Shown here in pieces: positions 11,166-21,700 of a stretch of 64,000 nt of DNA. A program made the translations under genes and the position numbers. Within the stretch, counting starts at the first letter, position 1, and the number at the start of each line of letters is the position of its first letter. Source of the DNA: Prunus persica (taxonomy: Eukaryota; Streptophyta; Magnoliopsida; Rosales; Rosaceae); assembly GCF_000346465.2 (NCBI RefSeq), contig NC_034012.1:18526548-18590547 (forward strand), in the 5' to 3' direction. A model generated the notes under the pieces. It did not search any database, was not told the origin of the DNA, and saw only the letters and a list, made by a program, of their open reading frames with translations.

Positions 11166-11526
11166 CCTCTTCCTTTATTCTTTCCTCTCTTCCTTCAACA
11201 AATCCTCTCAAAATTCCCTCTCCCCCATACTTCAAGCCTCTGTTTCTCATAGGAAACCCATGCCTTCTCTCTCTCATGCTAAACTCATGAATGCTCAGCT
11301 CCCATGCCACAAACTTCTCATGCCAAGCCATAATATTTATCTGTAAGCAACTATTGGTTTTGTTGGTGAAGGAAGCCAAGGTATTTCCTAAGGCTCCACG
11401 AACCTTTCGAAGCACTCTTAAGGCCTAATCCTTGAACTCAGACACATGGGCAATTCCAGCCATTTGCTCTTTGCAGCAGTCTAAACCCATTTGAAGTTGC
11501 AGGAATGAAAAAGCCCTTACACAAAG

Positions 11527-12209
11527 AAAGATACCAAAGGCTGGTTGGGAGATTGATTTATTTATCATTGACACGCCCTGATATTGCCTATGCTGTAAGT
11601 GTTGCTAGCTAATTTATGCATACACCTAGTGAGGATCATATGGCTGATGTGATGCATATTATGAGTTATTTAAAGTCTGCTCCTGGGAGAGGTTTATTAT
11701 TTAAGAAAAATGGCCACTTGGATCTAGAAGGTTACACTAACGCAGATTATGCAGGGAATATTACAGATAGACGTTCTACTTCAGGTTACTTCACCTTTGT
11801 TGGTGGTAACCTAGTTACGTGGCGTAGCAAGAAGCAAAACGTTGTGTCTCGGTCCTCTGCAGAGTCTGAGTACAGAGGGATTGCCCAAGGGGTTTGTGAA
11901 ATACTATGGTTGAGGTGGTTACTTGCTGAAATTGGGTTTAGACCGAATCCTGCTACAAAGCTCCATTGTGATAGCAGTCTGCATTTGAAATTGCTAATAA
12001 TCTGGTGTAACATGATTGAACTAAGCATGTAGAAGTTGATCGGCATTTCATTAAGGAGAAGCTGGAGCATAAGTTAAATTCTATACCTTTTGTGCCTTCT
12101 TTAGAACAGCTTGCAGATATGTTAACCCATGCCATGTCAAAGTGCCAATTTGAGAACTCACTTGACAAGTTGGGCATTATCGATATCTATGCACCAACTT
12201 GAGGGGGAG
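11527..12209 (+). pseudogene. Copia RNase H and polypurine tract
   Basis: After the LTR the Copia frame continues with 'RLVGRLIYLSLTRPDIAYAV' and then RNase H: the 'DLEGYTNADYAG' Asp block, 'TSGYFTFVGGNLVTWRSKKQ' and 'SRSSAESEYRGIAQG' with its conserved Ser-Ala-Glu-Glu-Tyr residues. A stop at 11611 and frameshifts near 12030 break it. The end ('HKLNSIPFVPSLEQLADML' like) leads to the polypurine tract at 12199-12209. Confidence 0.87.
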
Positions 12210-12400
12210 CTTTGGCGTGAGTCAACGTTCCCATTAGGAATAGCATTTGTTTCTATTAGGAATAGAATTTATATTTTATTGTAATTATCTAATTTGAGTA
12301 GAATTAGGAGATTTTGTACATATTTCCTATTTGTAACCACTCTGTATGTACTATATATATTCCTTCTTGAGAGAAGAATAAACATATCAGTTTAAACCTT
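12210..12400 (+). repeat. Probable 3' LTR of the plus-strand Copia element (right end uncertain)
   Basis: Sequence directly after the polypurine tract is AT-rich, with short direct repeats (CTATTAGGAATAG) and a TATATATATT block at about 12350, like a short Copia LTR. No second copy is present for comparison, so the right boundary, somewhere between 12390 and 12412, is a guess. Confidence 0.5.
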
Positions 12401-12410
12401 AATTATTTTG

Positions 12411-12945
12411 AGTAACTATAGTGATGAAAGATACATCGGTGTTGATTCCATCATCAGATAACAACAATTTCATCAACTTTTCTTTATCTTCATCCCTACC
12501 ATATGCACAAGATTCCTGAACCAAGGAAGTTGTTGGAGTCCTTGGAGAAACCTTTCCCCCAACAACTTCTCTCAAACCAAGGACATCTTTTTGTTTTGCA
12601 AGGTGTTCAAGTCTTCCTAACAAGTCTTCTATCCTACAATTCATGTCTTGATAAAAATGATTAAGAGAAGTAGAAAGGAAGTTCCACACCTGTGTTTGAC
12701 AGTTTGGTTTTCATCAGCTTCTACCTTGCATCTCAAAGCTTCAGTCTTGATCTCATCCAATAGGTCTTCTGCATCAAAGACAACATCTTGAAGCTCGTTG
12801 AGCCACTCTCTCACATAACATTCATTCAGCAGAGCATTAAGGCCCAACAGTGTTATCTTAAGTTTCTTCACAAGCAATTCATCAAGTTTCTTTCCACCGA
12901 ACAAGTCCATGAATTCGCGCGAACCAATGTTGTTGCACAACACCT
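12411..12945 (-). pseudogene. NLR (CC-NBS-LRR) coiled-coil fragment, truncated before the P-loop
   Basis: Reading leftwards, the translation matches the N-terminal coiled-coil (Rx-N) region of CNL disease-resistance proteins of the RPP13-like/R13L1 type: 'GSREFMDLFGGKKLDELL', 'VREWLNELQDVVFDAEDLLD' (the EDVID-related segment), then, after a frameshift near 12690, 'CRIEDLLGRLEHLAKQKDVLG' and 'TSLVQESCAYGRDEDKEKL'. The frame reaches 'VSFITIV', where the next residues should be the nucleotide-binding P-loop (GMGGVGKT), but the similarity stops at about 12411 next to the Copia 3' end. A stretch between 'NALLNE' and 'VREWL' is shorter than usual. NBS and LRR domains are absent from the window. Intact relatives sense pathogen effectors; this one is dead. 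Confidence 0.88.
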
Positions 12946-13559
12946 ACACAGAAGCAGAGAGAAAAGCCTCTCAAACCAAAGCTCCAGCCAGTTTTCAAGT
13001 AATGAATATCAAAAACTCTTTAGCTAAAATGCAGGTAAGATCTTAAGATTATATACCTCAACTTGTTGACTTGGAGTCGCCCGAGTGTGACTATTAATTT
13101 TTTTTTTTGGGGGGGGGGGGGATGGTTGGTTTCGCTTTGTTGACACTTTTTTCTGTGCTCGTAAGTGGATGGGGTCAACAAACTCAACTCATTACAGTGA
13201 TGGAACTGTTGTATATGAAATGTGCAAATAAGGCAAGACATTATGCTGCTTTCATGCTAAGCAATGATTATTTCTTTCCTTTTGAGTTAAATCACCATAG
13301 ACAACTATAGTCTTAATGTAGCATAACCTCTTCACAGCAAATTTAAGAATGACATAATAAAACTGTTCACTTGTATTATACTTCCAATTGGCATACACCA
13401 CATATATTGTATAAGAGGTGCTTAAAATCAAGAAAAAAAAGTAAACAAAATCGAATTATCCAACGGTTTGATGGTAAGAATTGGCGCATTAAAAAATTTT
13501 AGCCTTATTTTTAAGGATTTAGATGTCTAACCACTTGAGCCTCTTTGAGTAATGCTTGA
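12946..13559. other. No gene recognised; homopolymer run
   Basis: This contains degraded sequence upstream of the NLR remnant and a T9G13 run at about 13100-13121. Nothing coding or structured was seen otherwise. Confidence 0.6.
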
Positions 13560-14038
13560 ACTCCCTCAAGTGTTAGAGTGATTAAAATCTTAGAAGTCCA
13601 GAAAAATGGCTTAAAGCCTTTATGACCTTGTCCAAATCAGTAACCCTAAAATTAAAACCCAAATCCCATTGAACTAATAGAAGGGAGGAGAAAGAAAGAG
13701 ATGGGAGAGGGAGTGAGAGAGAGAGAGAGTGTGGAGAGAGAGAGATGCGAGAGACAGAGTCTCTCTGTCTGTGGCCGTGGTGAAGGCAATGCGACGAGGT
13801 GGGAAGAACAAGACCGTGGAGAGAGCTAGACGCGAGAGACAAGAGATACAACGGTTCAAACGAAAACCATTGTGAAAAATTGTGAAATAAAATCAGAAAA
13901 CCACATACCCTAAACCACAATGCTTAAAAACCCCTTTTAACAATGGTTACGTAATAACCATTGTGGAAGAAACAACTACAACGGTTTCGGAGCCAACCGT
14001 TGTGTATTCAGCGTTGTCTTTTGAATATTTGTAGTAGT
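13560..14038. mobile_element. CACTA transposon terminal fragment
   Basis: The right end reads TATTTGTAGTAGTG, the complement of the CACTACTACAAA terminus of plant CACTA transposons. Inside it are repeated short motifs around 'ACAACGGTT' and 'AACCATTGT' (13846, 13866, 13942, 13966, 13980, 13997), like CACTA subterminal repeats. The left terminus was not identified; the start given is where subterminal-like sequence fades into a GA-rich block. No transposase is present. Confidence 0.6.
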
Positions 14039-14065
14039 GTTGGAAGTTTGGTTTGGTAATGCAAG

Positions 14066-14175
14066 GAGCTTGTAGCTCAAATGGTTAAGAGCATCTACCA
14101 TTAATGCATCTGAGGTCCTAAGTTTGATTACCCCTCCCTAATATTGCTTGTATAAAGGTTTTTTTGGTAATTAAT
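14066..14175 (+). mobile_element. tRNA-like SINE fragment
   Basis: The segment begins like a tRNA, with an A-box-like 'TAGCTCAAATGGTTAAGAGC' and, about 35 bases on, a B-box-like 'AAGTTTGATTACCCC'. It is followed by a short T-rich end. The spacing fits an internal RNA polymerase III promoter of a tRNA-derived SINE. It does not fold into a good cloverleaf, so it is not called as a tRNA gene. No target duplication was found. Confidence 0.6.
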
Positions 14176-14432
14176 ACTCTTCTTGATGGAATCAACAACT
14201 AAAGCCTTAGAAAATCGCTCGTAAGCCTAAACAAGCACAACTGCCAATTAGCAAAAAAGATGCGAACCAAATTTAAAACCAAGACAACAAAAGCCTTAAG
14301 AACTGCTTGTAAGCCTGAATGAGCACAATTGCCACCCCCTTAATTAGCAAAAAAGAGGCAATAGAGTACTCATATATGATTAATTCCATTTTTCGTTTTA
14401 GTTGTATTTAACTTATTATGCTTTTTCACACA

Positions 14433-16800
14433 TTATAAATAACCAAATAATTTCCCATTTGCATTGTTTTTTGGAGGATTGACGCTTAAACGAGTACTTA
14501 AAAGGTAATTATCAACACCAAAATTTGCTAACATATCTGCGACATAATTACCTTTCGAATAAATATGAATGCAAACAAATTTCATCTTCTTAATGCGCCA
14601 CAAACAGTTCTTCCACTCCGTATGAAAAAAAATCAAGGAATGGAATAAGAGGTAGAGGAGAAAAAATGAACCACCAAAGAAAAATTAGTTTCAAGCCAAA
14701 GATGCTTCCAATATTGTTGAGCCAATTCTTAACAACTAAAATGAGTTATTAAAAATAGCAACTTTAATTCTCGCAAGTGCACGAACCGTTTATAGTATAG
14801 CTTATGTAAATACGAGGTCGATCCCATGGAGAATGGTAACTTGGTTCCAAGTTAAATTACTTAGAATGCTAGAAAAACTTAGAACAAAGAAACTGACTAA
14901 CTAGCTAAAGGCAACGTCGAATTCAACAATGCCTCTTGCTAATTACTCAAGGTCTAGGTCAGAATCCTAGCACCACACATGCACTCGAACTGGGGGGTTT
15001 TGTTGTTGAAAGAAAAAGAAGAAAGTGAAATGAAAGTGCTCGAAAGTAAACACTGGCAGCAATCAACAAGTTGTGAAACAATGATTGTGAGGTGTTAGAG
15101 CCTTGGAATCCACCACTAGTTTTCCCATCCAAGTTATGAATGCATAGAAACTGACTCAAGCTTCATCAACAATAGATTATCGCATACAAGCCTATGGTAT
15201 CTAGGTGCAGGATGCATGATTCTCCTAAGGCATGTGATTATGCATGGTATCTACACAACACGTGACTCTAATATGCAACCTAAGCATGGAATCCACTTAG
15301 AATAAAGCATACAAAAGTCATTAAGCTCCTTGAGAATATGATAATCGCACAAGTCCTAGAACATGGTATCTGTCCTAGTCAACCTATGGTTATTAACCCC
15401 TTGAATGATTCTTAGGCTATTCATGTGTTGCTTGTGAAAGGAAAGTAGAATTGGTGAATCTAAACCCCTTTCCCAACCTGTGCTAGATGCATAAAATCCT
15501 AGTTAGCTACTCCAAGAAAACATACATCAAGCACATAATCAACTGGAGATTAACAACTTGATAACAAAAGCAAGGAAATCAATTAACTATAAAATCATCC
15601 ATAACATTGAATATTCATGACTAGGGCTTCATCCTAAGCCCTAACTAAATGCATTAGTTAGACATAACTATGAATACAGAAAATAAGAAATACATAGATA
15701 GGATAAAGAGAGGAGAAGAACTAGATGATGGCAGCAAGGAAGTTCCCAGGACAGCTCCAAGCTCCCTTGACAGCTCCAAGCTCCATTCTCTCTTTGTGGT
15801 GAATCTGAATGTGTGTATGAGAGTAATGGATGAAGTGAATATGTGTGTCTGACCCCTTCTCTTGAATGAGTGTGCAACTCTCTATTTATAGAGTGCAATT
15901 TCATCCTCTCCTTTGGCTGGTGAAGCACACCTCTCTTAGCTGCTCCCAACTGCTCCAGCTACCCATACTTGCCAACTGCTCTAGCTGACATACTTGCCAA
16001 CTGCTCCAGCTGCCAAATACATGCTTTGGTATGGTGTCTTTATGGAAAGATTGACTTTTGTTCATCTTTCTGAGCTTCTGAGCTGATTTGACTCCCATGT
16101 GTGGCTGCCCATGTGTAGCACATGGCTCTAGGGATGTAGCCACATTAAATGTGATGGCAGCCAACATGACATTTCTGTGGACTTGGTTCAGTCTTTGACG
16201 TGTTGAGGGCTCCAGATATATCCAATTGGGCTGAAATTTGGATATGTTATAATAATCACCCATTGGAACAACTTCTATCAAGGATGTCTCCTCATCCGAC
16301 CTGTGTAAGTTGCTGAACTGTGGCCTGCAAGATGACCTACGAAACTGGACTGACAAGGAGTGTGGCTCAAATTGGTTTTGTCTTTAAGCTCATATTCCTC
16401 TTGTGCCACTCAGCCCTTAACATGCATGAATTGTATCAAATGTCATCCCTTGCTGTCTTAACCTACAAAACACACAAACATAGGTACGAGACTCAAAATA
16501 AAGAGAAGCTAAACAAAATTACTAAGCAAAGAAGGCATGCAAATGTGTGAAATTATGACCTTATCAAATATCACCCAAGAGACTTTGATAGCCTCAAGAA
16601 AAGTAAGAAATTAATCCATAAGAAGAAAACTATGGCAAGAACAAAAAGAACAACAACAGGCCAGGGACACACCACACTTTTGGAGAAATTAATCCGCAAG
16701 AAGACAACTTTGTGAAGCTTTCCAAATCACCAGGCTTTTCCTAGGCTGAACAGCTTTATCCCAAATAACCTACTATGTAAAAGATTTAGTGGGCTTTCCC
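14433..16800 (-). pseudogene. LINE (non-LTR) remnant: zf-RVT and RNase H, split by a solo LTR
   Basis: On the minus strand, 14433-14640 encodes an RNase H-like (RVT_3) end: 'EWKNCLWRIKKMKFVCIHIY' followed by 'KGNYVADMLANFGVD', where the 'G-N-x-VAD-x-LA' block is diagnostic. Across the solo LTR, joining 14714 to 16572 restores an 'EAIKVSWV' segment that precedes this block in LINE RNase H domains. Farther upstream, about 16600-16790, 'PRKSLVIWKASQSCLLAD' and 'CGVSLACCC' resemble the reverse-transcriptase zinc-binding region (zf-RVT). Stops abound. This is the 3' coding end of a dead LINE. Confidence 0.7.
14715..16566 (-). repeat. Solo LTR (1852 bp) inside the LINE remnant
   Basis: The plus-strand ends are TGTTGAGCC and CTTATCA, and exact 5-bp duplications AATAT lie at 14710-14714 and 16567-16571. 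A minus-strand TATAAATAG box near 15885-15893 gives the orientation. The segment 'CGCAAGTGCACGAACCGTTT' near its left end resembles LTR sequence of plant Ty3/Gypsy elements. No coding sequence, PBS or PPT was seen, so it is a solo LTR. Confidence 0.85.
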
Positions 16801-17029
16801 ATGTTTCGCTTTAGTTGATTTTGTGTGTTTAGTTTGGTCCCCACATTCGGGTTGGTTTTGTTACGGGGTTTGGTTAGTTATCCACCATGTTGTTTACTTC
16901 TTCTTTTAATAAATTTCTTCGCATACCTTCTAGGTTACATAAAAGATATATAGTTGCGATATCGTTGAACTGTATGGCAGGATAACCCGAGGAACAATGT
17001 GTGTGGAGCATATATTTCGGTGATGAATG
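16801..17029. other. Possible LINE 3' tail; otherwise nothing recognised
   Basis: The plus strand from 16810 to 16925 (TTTGGTCCCCACATTCGGG onward to TTTAATAAATTTCTTCGC) resembles the non-coding 3' end of a plant LINE, but no adjoining coding sequence in that orientation was found. Confidence 0.35.
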
Positions 17030-17588
17030 AGTGAGTGACACATGGAAAAGGAAAATTCCCTATGTCAATTAATTACCCTAATTGAATCCTATTTAAGGAA
17101 ATTATAATTGATTTAAGATGAAAATATCTCCTTAAATCAAGGATGATATTTCCATCAAATCTCCTTGATTTATTCAAATCTCCTATTATGGGTAAGAATA
17201 ATCCTAATTAAATAAAGATTATTCTTCAAACTCTAACTCCCAAGGAGCACTATAAATACATGGCTGATTTTTACCCGAGAAACCCTTCTCATTCACGCCA
17301 TTTTTTTTTCTCTCTCTCTCTCTGTCTCTGTCTCTGTCTCTCTCATGGCTCTGGCCACCTGGTTCTTTCGTATCGTAGAGAAAACTCCGACCTTCATTGT
17401 TATTTTTGTATCTTCCTAAAGATCATCTAACTGACTTGGGCATCAGAGGACCTTTGGCCAACACGCCCCGAGTATAGTCTATATACTCCAAACTTTTTCA
17501 CAGGGATCGAGGGAGAAGAAAGAGAAAGAAGTTCGAGCGTAAAAGAATCTACGTACGAATATTTCCCGTGTGAAATTTTGCTCGAACA
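17030..17588 (+). repeat. 5' LTR of a plus-strand Ty3/Gypsy element
   Basis: A TATAAATA box at 17251-17258 is followed by a CT-rich leader (17312-17345) and a terminal ...CTCGAACA at 17588. Immediately after it is a Gypsy-type primer-binding site. The left boundary is uncertain within about 40 bases because the second LTR is not present. Confidence 0.65.
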
Positions 17589-18720
17589 TTTTGGTGCTCT
17601 CATTGAGAGCACGAGTTATACTCAACGCATATTCTCGAATCAAAGGAATCTGTTTCCTCTTACTCATCACTCAACCGAAGCATTCCAAACAACCATGATT
17701 CGAAGTAAGCGCATGAGAATCAAGGCCACCGGGATGACACAATCCACAACAGACCCTGGCCATTGCAACAGCGTGGTGTCTAGCCAACCACCACCCTCCA
17801 TTATTGAAACCACGAATTTTCCTCCCGGCCCAATGGCAATGGGCATGGCTCCACATGCCAGCACCGTGGCTACTGCCACTGCTCTAGCAGTCGCCTCCGG
17901 TCCTCTTTTCGGCCTCATGGTTGAGAGCAACTTTCTGATGCACACCACAGTGCTTTACACGGCCTCGCAGCCAGCACCACCTTTAAGCCGCTAGGACCAG
18001 TAACCACTCCAGCAGCTGCCATCGACATGGCCTTGAGCTAGGATCTGAGGCTCATCACCACGATGAAGCCACAGTGCACAGTATAGCCACCACTCGCTGC
18101 CATCGACATGGCCTTGCGCTTGGATATGAGGCTCATCACCACGACGAAGCCACAGTGCACAGTATAGCCACCACTCGCGGCCATCTTGGCTCTGCCACTA
18201 ATTACGCCCCAGTCTTAAAGCAAGTGCTGCCATTCCTTTCTTTGCTGCCACGATCAACTTTTGCACCTTTGTACACTTTCAACAAAACCCAAGCCGGTGT
18301 GCAATTGGGTTCTACACAATTCTCTCCTCCTGATCCATGTAACGAAGCAGACCTCAGGCAGATGACTTGGTCCGAGACCTTGGCCTTGTATCCCAAGGCG
18401 AAGAGAGAAAGATGGACAAGCTCACCAGTAGGCAGTTTGAGAGGTCCAAGGCAAGTCGAGCATGAGCAAGCAGGCAAGGAGAAGGACAAGAGCATGTTGC
18501 TCAGCAAGGCTCATTGTGTTGATACCACGAGTCAATTTTGGCTCCTTATCAAATGTCGTTGAGCTAGGGTCTTTCTCAGAAGTTGAAGTAAATCTCATCT
18601 TCTTCTAGGGTTTGCTTTGAACTGCTTTGTCTTCATTCATTTGAGCCTTTGAAACTGTAAGGTTCTTGCTTTGACCTTTTGATACTTGAGCCTCCTTACT
18701 TTGAGATTTCAAAACCATGT
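17589..18720 (+). mobile_element. Gypsy primer-binding site and degenerate leader/gag region
   Basis: TTTTGGTGCTCTCATTGAGA at 17589-17608 is the sequence usually found at the PBS of Tat/Retand-like Gypsy elements. Downstream, open frames at 17694-17994 and 18074-18562 lack recognisable gag motifs and are separated by a stop. Within them an 82-bp unit is duplicated (18018-18183, around 'GACATGGCCTTG' and 'CCACAGTGCACAGTATAGCC'). No pol follows; the CACTA transposon begins at about 18730. This looks like the front end of a defective or non-autonomous element. Confidence 0.6.
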
Positions 18721-18729
18721 TTAGAGTGA

Positions 18730-21700
18730 TTAAAACCTACAACTGAAAAAATGACGGTTAATTAAAAAGAACGATGTAATATTAGATAGAAGACGTCGGT
18801 AGAGAAACATAACCGTTATGCTATTTCTTTTAGCACGACGGTTGTAAACCAACTTTGTGGCATAGTTATTATAATGACGTAAACAAGAAAAAGCAGTCGT
18901 TTTATTAAGAGTGAATACAGAAAAAAAAAACGCTCAGATTTCTCTCTCCCACGATTGTTTTTGAAAACGGAGTCTTGTTTCCAAACTCTTTCTTTCATGG
19001 TATCAAAATTAGAAAAACCTTTGTAAAAAAAAAATTGAAATGATTTTGACAAAAAAATAAAAGAGAGTGAAAAAAAACCTTTGGCGTGCGAAGAAAGTTT
19101 GCTTCCGACATAAATTTTGGAGATTTGGAGATGAAGAAGAGGAAGATGACTGACACGCCGCTTTTGGGAACTGAGAGGAAAACTGAGAGGAAATTGAAAT
19201 ATTTTATCGGTTAGAGAGAACCTAAAAATTTAGATCAGGTGACGAAATAGTTTATATACAATCGCAAAGTTCAATAACACGACGGTTTTGTTAAACAACC
19301 CTAGTAGGTCGTTAAAATGACGCAAAAATAGTAGAAACCTACGTGGTTAATAATAAAGCCAAACTACTTTTAGAATTCAGTAACTGACATGGTTATTTAT
19401 AGTTTTACACGACAAAAGTTTATTTTTGATGACGTGATATTATAAATTAATATGTCGCTTGGTTATAGTAAATCAACATGGTTGATAATAAAGTCAATGA
19501 CTTTTAGTATTACAGAACTGACGTGGCTATTTGAATTTTACACGACAAAAGTTTACTTTCTCTGACGTGGTATATGCTACTACTGCGCTATTTACGAAAA
19601 AAAATGTCACGGTTAGTTTGAACAACACCGCGCTCTTTACGAATAAACCCTATATGTAAAGAGAAATTGGGGCTTTTCTTCACTTCTACTTTTCTGAAGG
19701 TACGGATTTGCGTGGGAGGCAATAATTTGGAAATTGATGTGTTTGTGTCTCTCTCACCTCTCTGAAGGTCCAACATACACAAGCATCATCTACTTCCAAA
19801 ATATTGTCTTTCTCATGTTGGTGGTTCGATTGTGATGAGGAACATAGCTCCCACTGGTAAGATGTTATATCGATTGTGATGTGTTTACTCCGTACTTGTC
19901 ATTTTATTGATCTACCGTCGTAGGCTACTAAAATCCAGAAATTAAATCTAAAAAAGCAATACAAATTTAAAACAACGATATTCAGAAAGGACATTCGTAT
20001 AAAACAAATACACGGCGGTATATTTCACTTAATGACGTGGTTAGTAGAAACAACCCACCGCTATATTCTAAATTACCACCCTAGTATGTCTTTAAAACGA
20101 CGCTAGAATAGTAGAAACTGACGTGGTTGATTACAATTTTACACGTCAAAAGTTTCTTTTTACTGCCGTGGTATATTAGGTTAATACTGCGCTTAATAAA
20201 AAATAAGCGTCGTGGATTTTTCAATATTAGAACATGCAATTTATAAAAGGACCGTCGTGGTTAGTAAAGATTATTTGTATAAATTTGTCTTTTCACGCGT
20301 TCTTTCACTTTCATTTTTCACTTAGGGTTCCAACTTGAAATAAAGTCGCATTCTTCTGGCACTTGGCAGCCAAATTTTCAGTTCATAGCCTTGCCTGCCA
20401 TCCTCACTTTAGGCCTTGGCTCTCTCTCACCTCTTTGGAGGCAATAATTTGGATGTTAATGATGTATGTGTTTTGGAGTAAAAACACACACATCGTTAAA
20501 TTTCAAAAAATTGTTTTTCTCAAATTTTCTTTCACAAAAAATTGTCTTTCTCAAAGCTTGTCGTCGTCAGTTCAGGCCGGGTGTGGTTTAGAGGCAAATA
20601 GTTTGGATTTTGATGCATACGTGCCTTTGTGTATCTCAAAGACACATACGTCATCAACATCTAAAATATTGTCTTTCTCACATTGGTGGTTTGATTATGG
20701 TGAGGAACATAGCTGCCACTAGTAAGATTTCATATCTCTTGGAATCTCATTTTAATTTCTCTGTGATGATGGTTTTCTATATAAACCGTCGTGGTTTTTC
20801 TCAATTCTTATCATTTTGTTGATCTACCGTCGTAGGCTACCAAAATCCAAGAAAAAAAAATCTTTAAAAGCAAAAAAAATTAAGACAACGGTTTACAGAT
20901 AGGGGCAGTCATATAAATTAAATAAATACGACGGTACTTTTCACTTAACGACGTGGTAAAATTATATTATATGACTCTCATTGAACAAGCTGACATGGTT
21001 ATTACTAACTTATACGGACCATCGTCGTGTACTAACTTAATACGTCTTATATAGTAAAACTACGACGTGGATATTATTGAATTTAGGTTATCTACTATTG
21101 TAATAACCCGATCCTTAATTAATTTTTAATTTTTAATTTATTCAAATAAAAGACGATTTTACCCCGGGAATATTTTATTGGGTCAAAAATTGACTTTTTG
21201 TTTAGAAAGGAATTTTGGGATTTCAGTTGAACCATTGCATAGAGCACATTGAGATGAGTCCATAGACATGTAGTGGGCTCAAATCGGAGTTGTAACGAAG
21301 AAGTTACGATCAAAAGAAGTCTATTGGCATAATTGTAAATTTTTCGAAGTTCAGATTTCTTAAACCCAAATTTCTTCTTCCTCTCACGAATTTCACGAAC
21401 AGCCATTTTCAAACAAGGTTTTCTCCTCCGTACAGCCACCAAATCGAGTGCCACTTGCAAAATCTTCATCTCTCTCTTTTGTTTCCATACATACCTATAT
21501 CCAGCCTTGGTTCCAAGCGAATCAACCAGAAAATTGGGCCAAAGTTGAGCCCAACAACGGGCAGTTCGGAAACCAGAATTTTCAGTGGCCACCGACGCCA
21601 TTTCCGACCAATTTCGGCTGCCACAGCTCAGGCAATTACACCCAAAATACTCTCCTACCTTCCCTTTGTGTTATCCCTCGAAAGCCCAAAAAGGCTTGGA

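Larger units (their letters stand above)
9774..11521 (+). repeat. Solo LTR (1748 bp) inserted in the plus-strand Copia element
   Basis: The ends are TGTTGAGGCCC and CCCTTACA. Exact 5-bp target duplications CAAAG flank it at 9769-9773 and 11522-11526, and removing it restores the Copia frame. A TATAAAAG box lies at 10513-10520, as in an LTR promoter. There is no PBS, PPT or protein-coding sequence, so it is best read as a solo LTR left by recombination, or less likely a non-coding LARD. Orientation is taken from the TATA box. The 3' half contains a 186-bp tandem repeat listed separately. Confidence 0.85.
6262..12400 (+). mobile_element. Degenerate Ty1/Copia retrotransposon, plus strand, with two nested insertions
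   Basis: Gag zinc knuckle, protease, integrase, RT and RNase H occur in Copia order, followed by a polypurine tract (TTGAGGGGGAG, 12199-12209) and an LTR-like tail with TATA sequence. The 5' end is lost at the junction with the minus-strand Copia element at about 6262. Two later elements interrupt it: an inverted-repeat MITE at 8622-9127 within RT, and a solo LTR at 9774-11521 between RT and RNase H. Numerous stops show it is old. Its 3' end lies against the NLR fragment at about 12411. Confidence 0.88.

Noticed and set aside
13100..13121. T9G13 run as a quadruplex or regulatory site
   Set aside because: A single G run cannot be assigned a structure and could be partly a sequencing artefact; nothing nearby depends on it.
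14066..14175. A tRNA gene
   Set aside because: A- and B-box-like sequences are present, but the acceptor stem and anticodon arm do not pair well; a tRNA-derived SINE fits better.
17694..18562. Host gene in the frames after the Gypsy primer-binding site
   Set aside because: The frames follow an LTR and PBS, contain a tandem duplication and a stop, and show no conserved domain; they are part of a defective element.
13571..18737. Shared TAGAGTGATTAAAA at 13575 and 18722, both just left of CACTA-type sequence
   Set aside because: Fourteen bases could reflect related flanks or termini, but nothing else aligns around them, so it was not used to set CACTA left ends.
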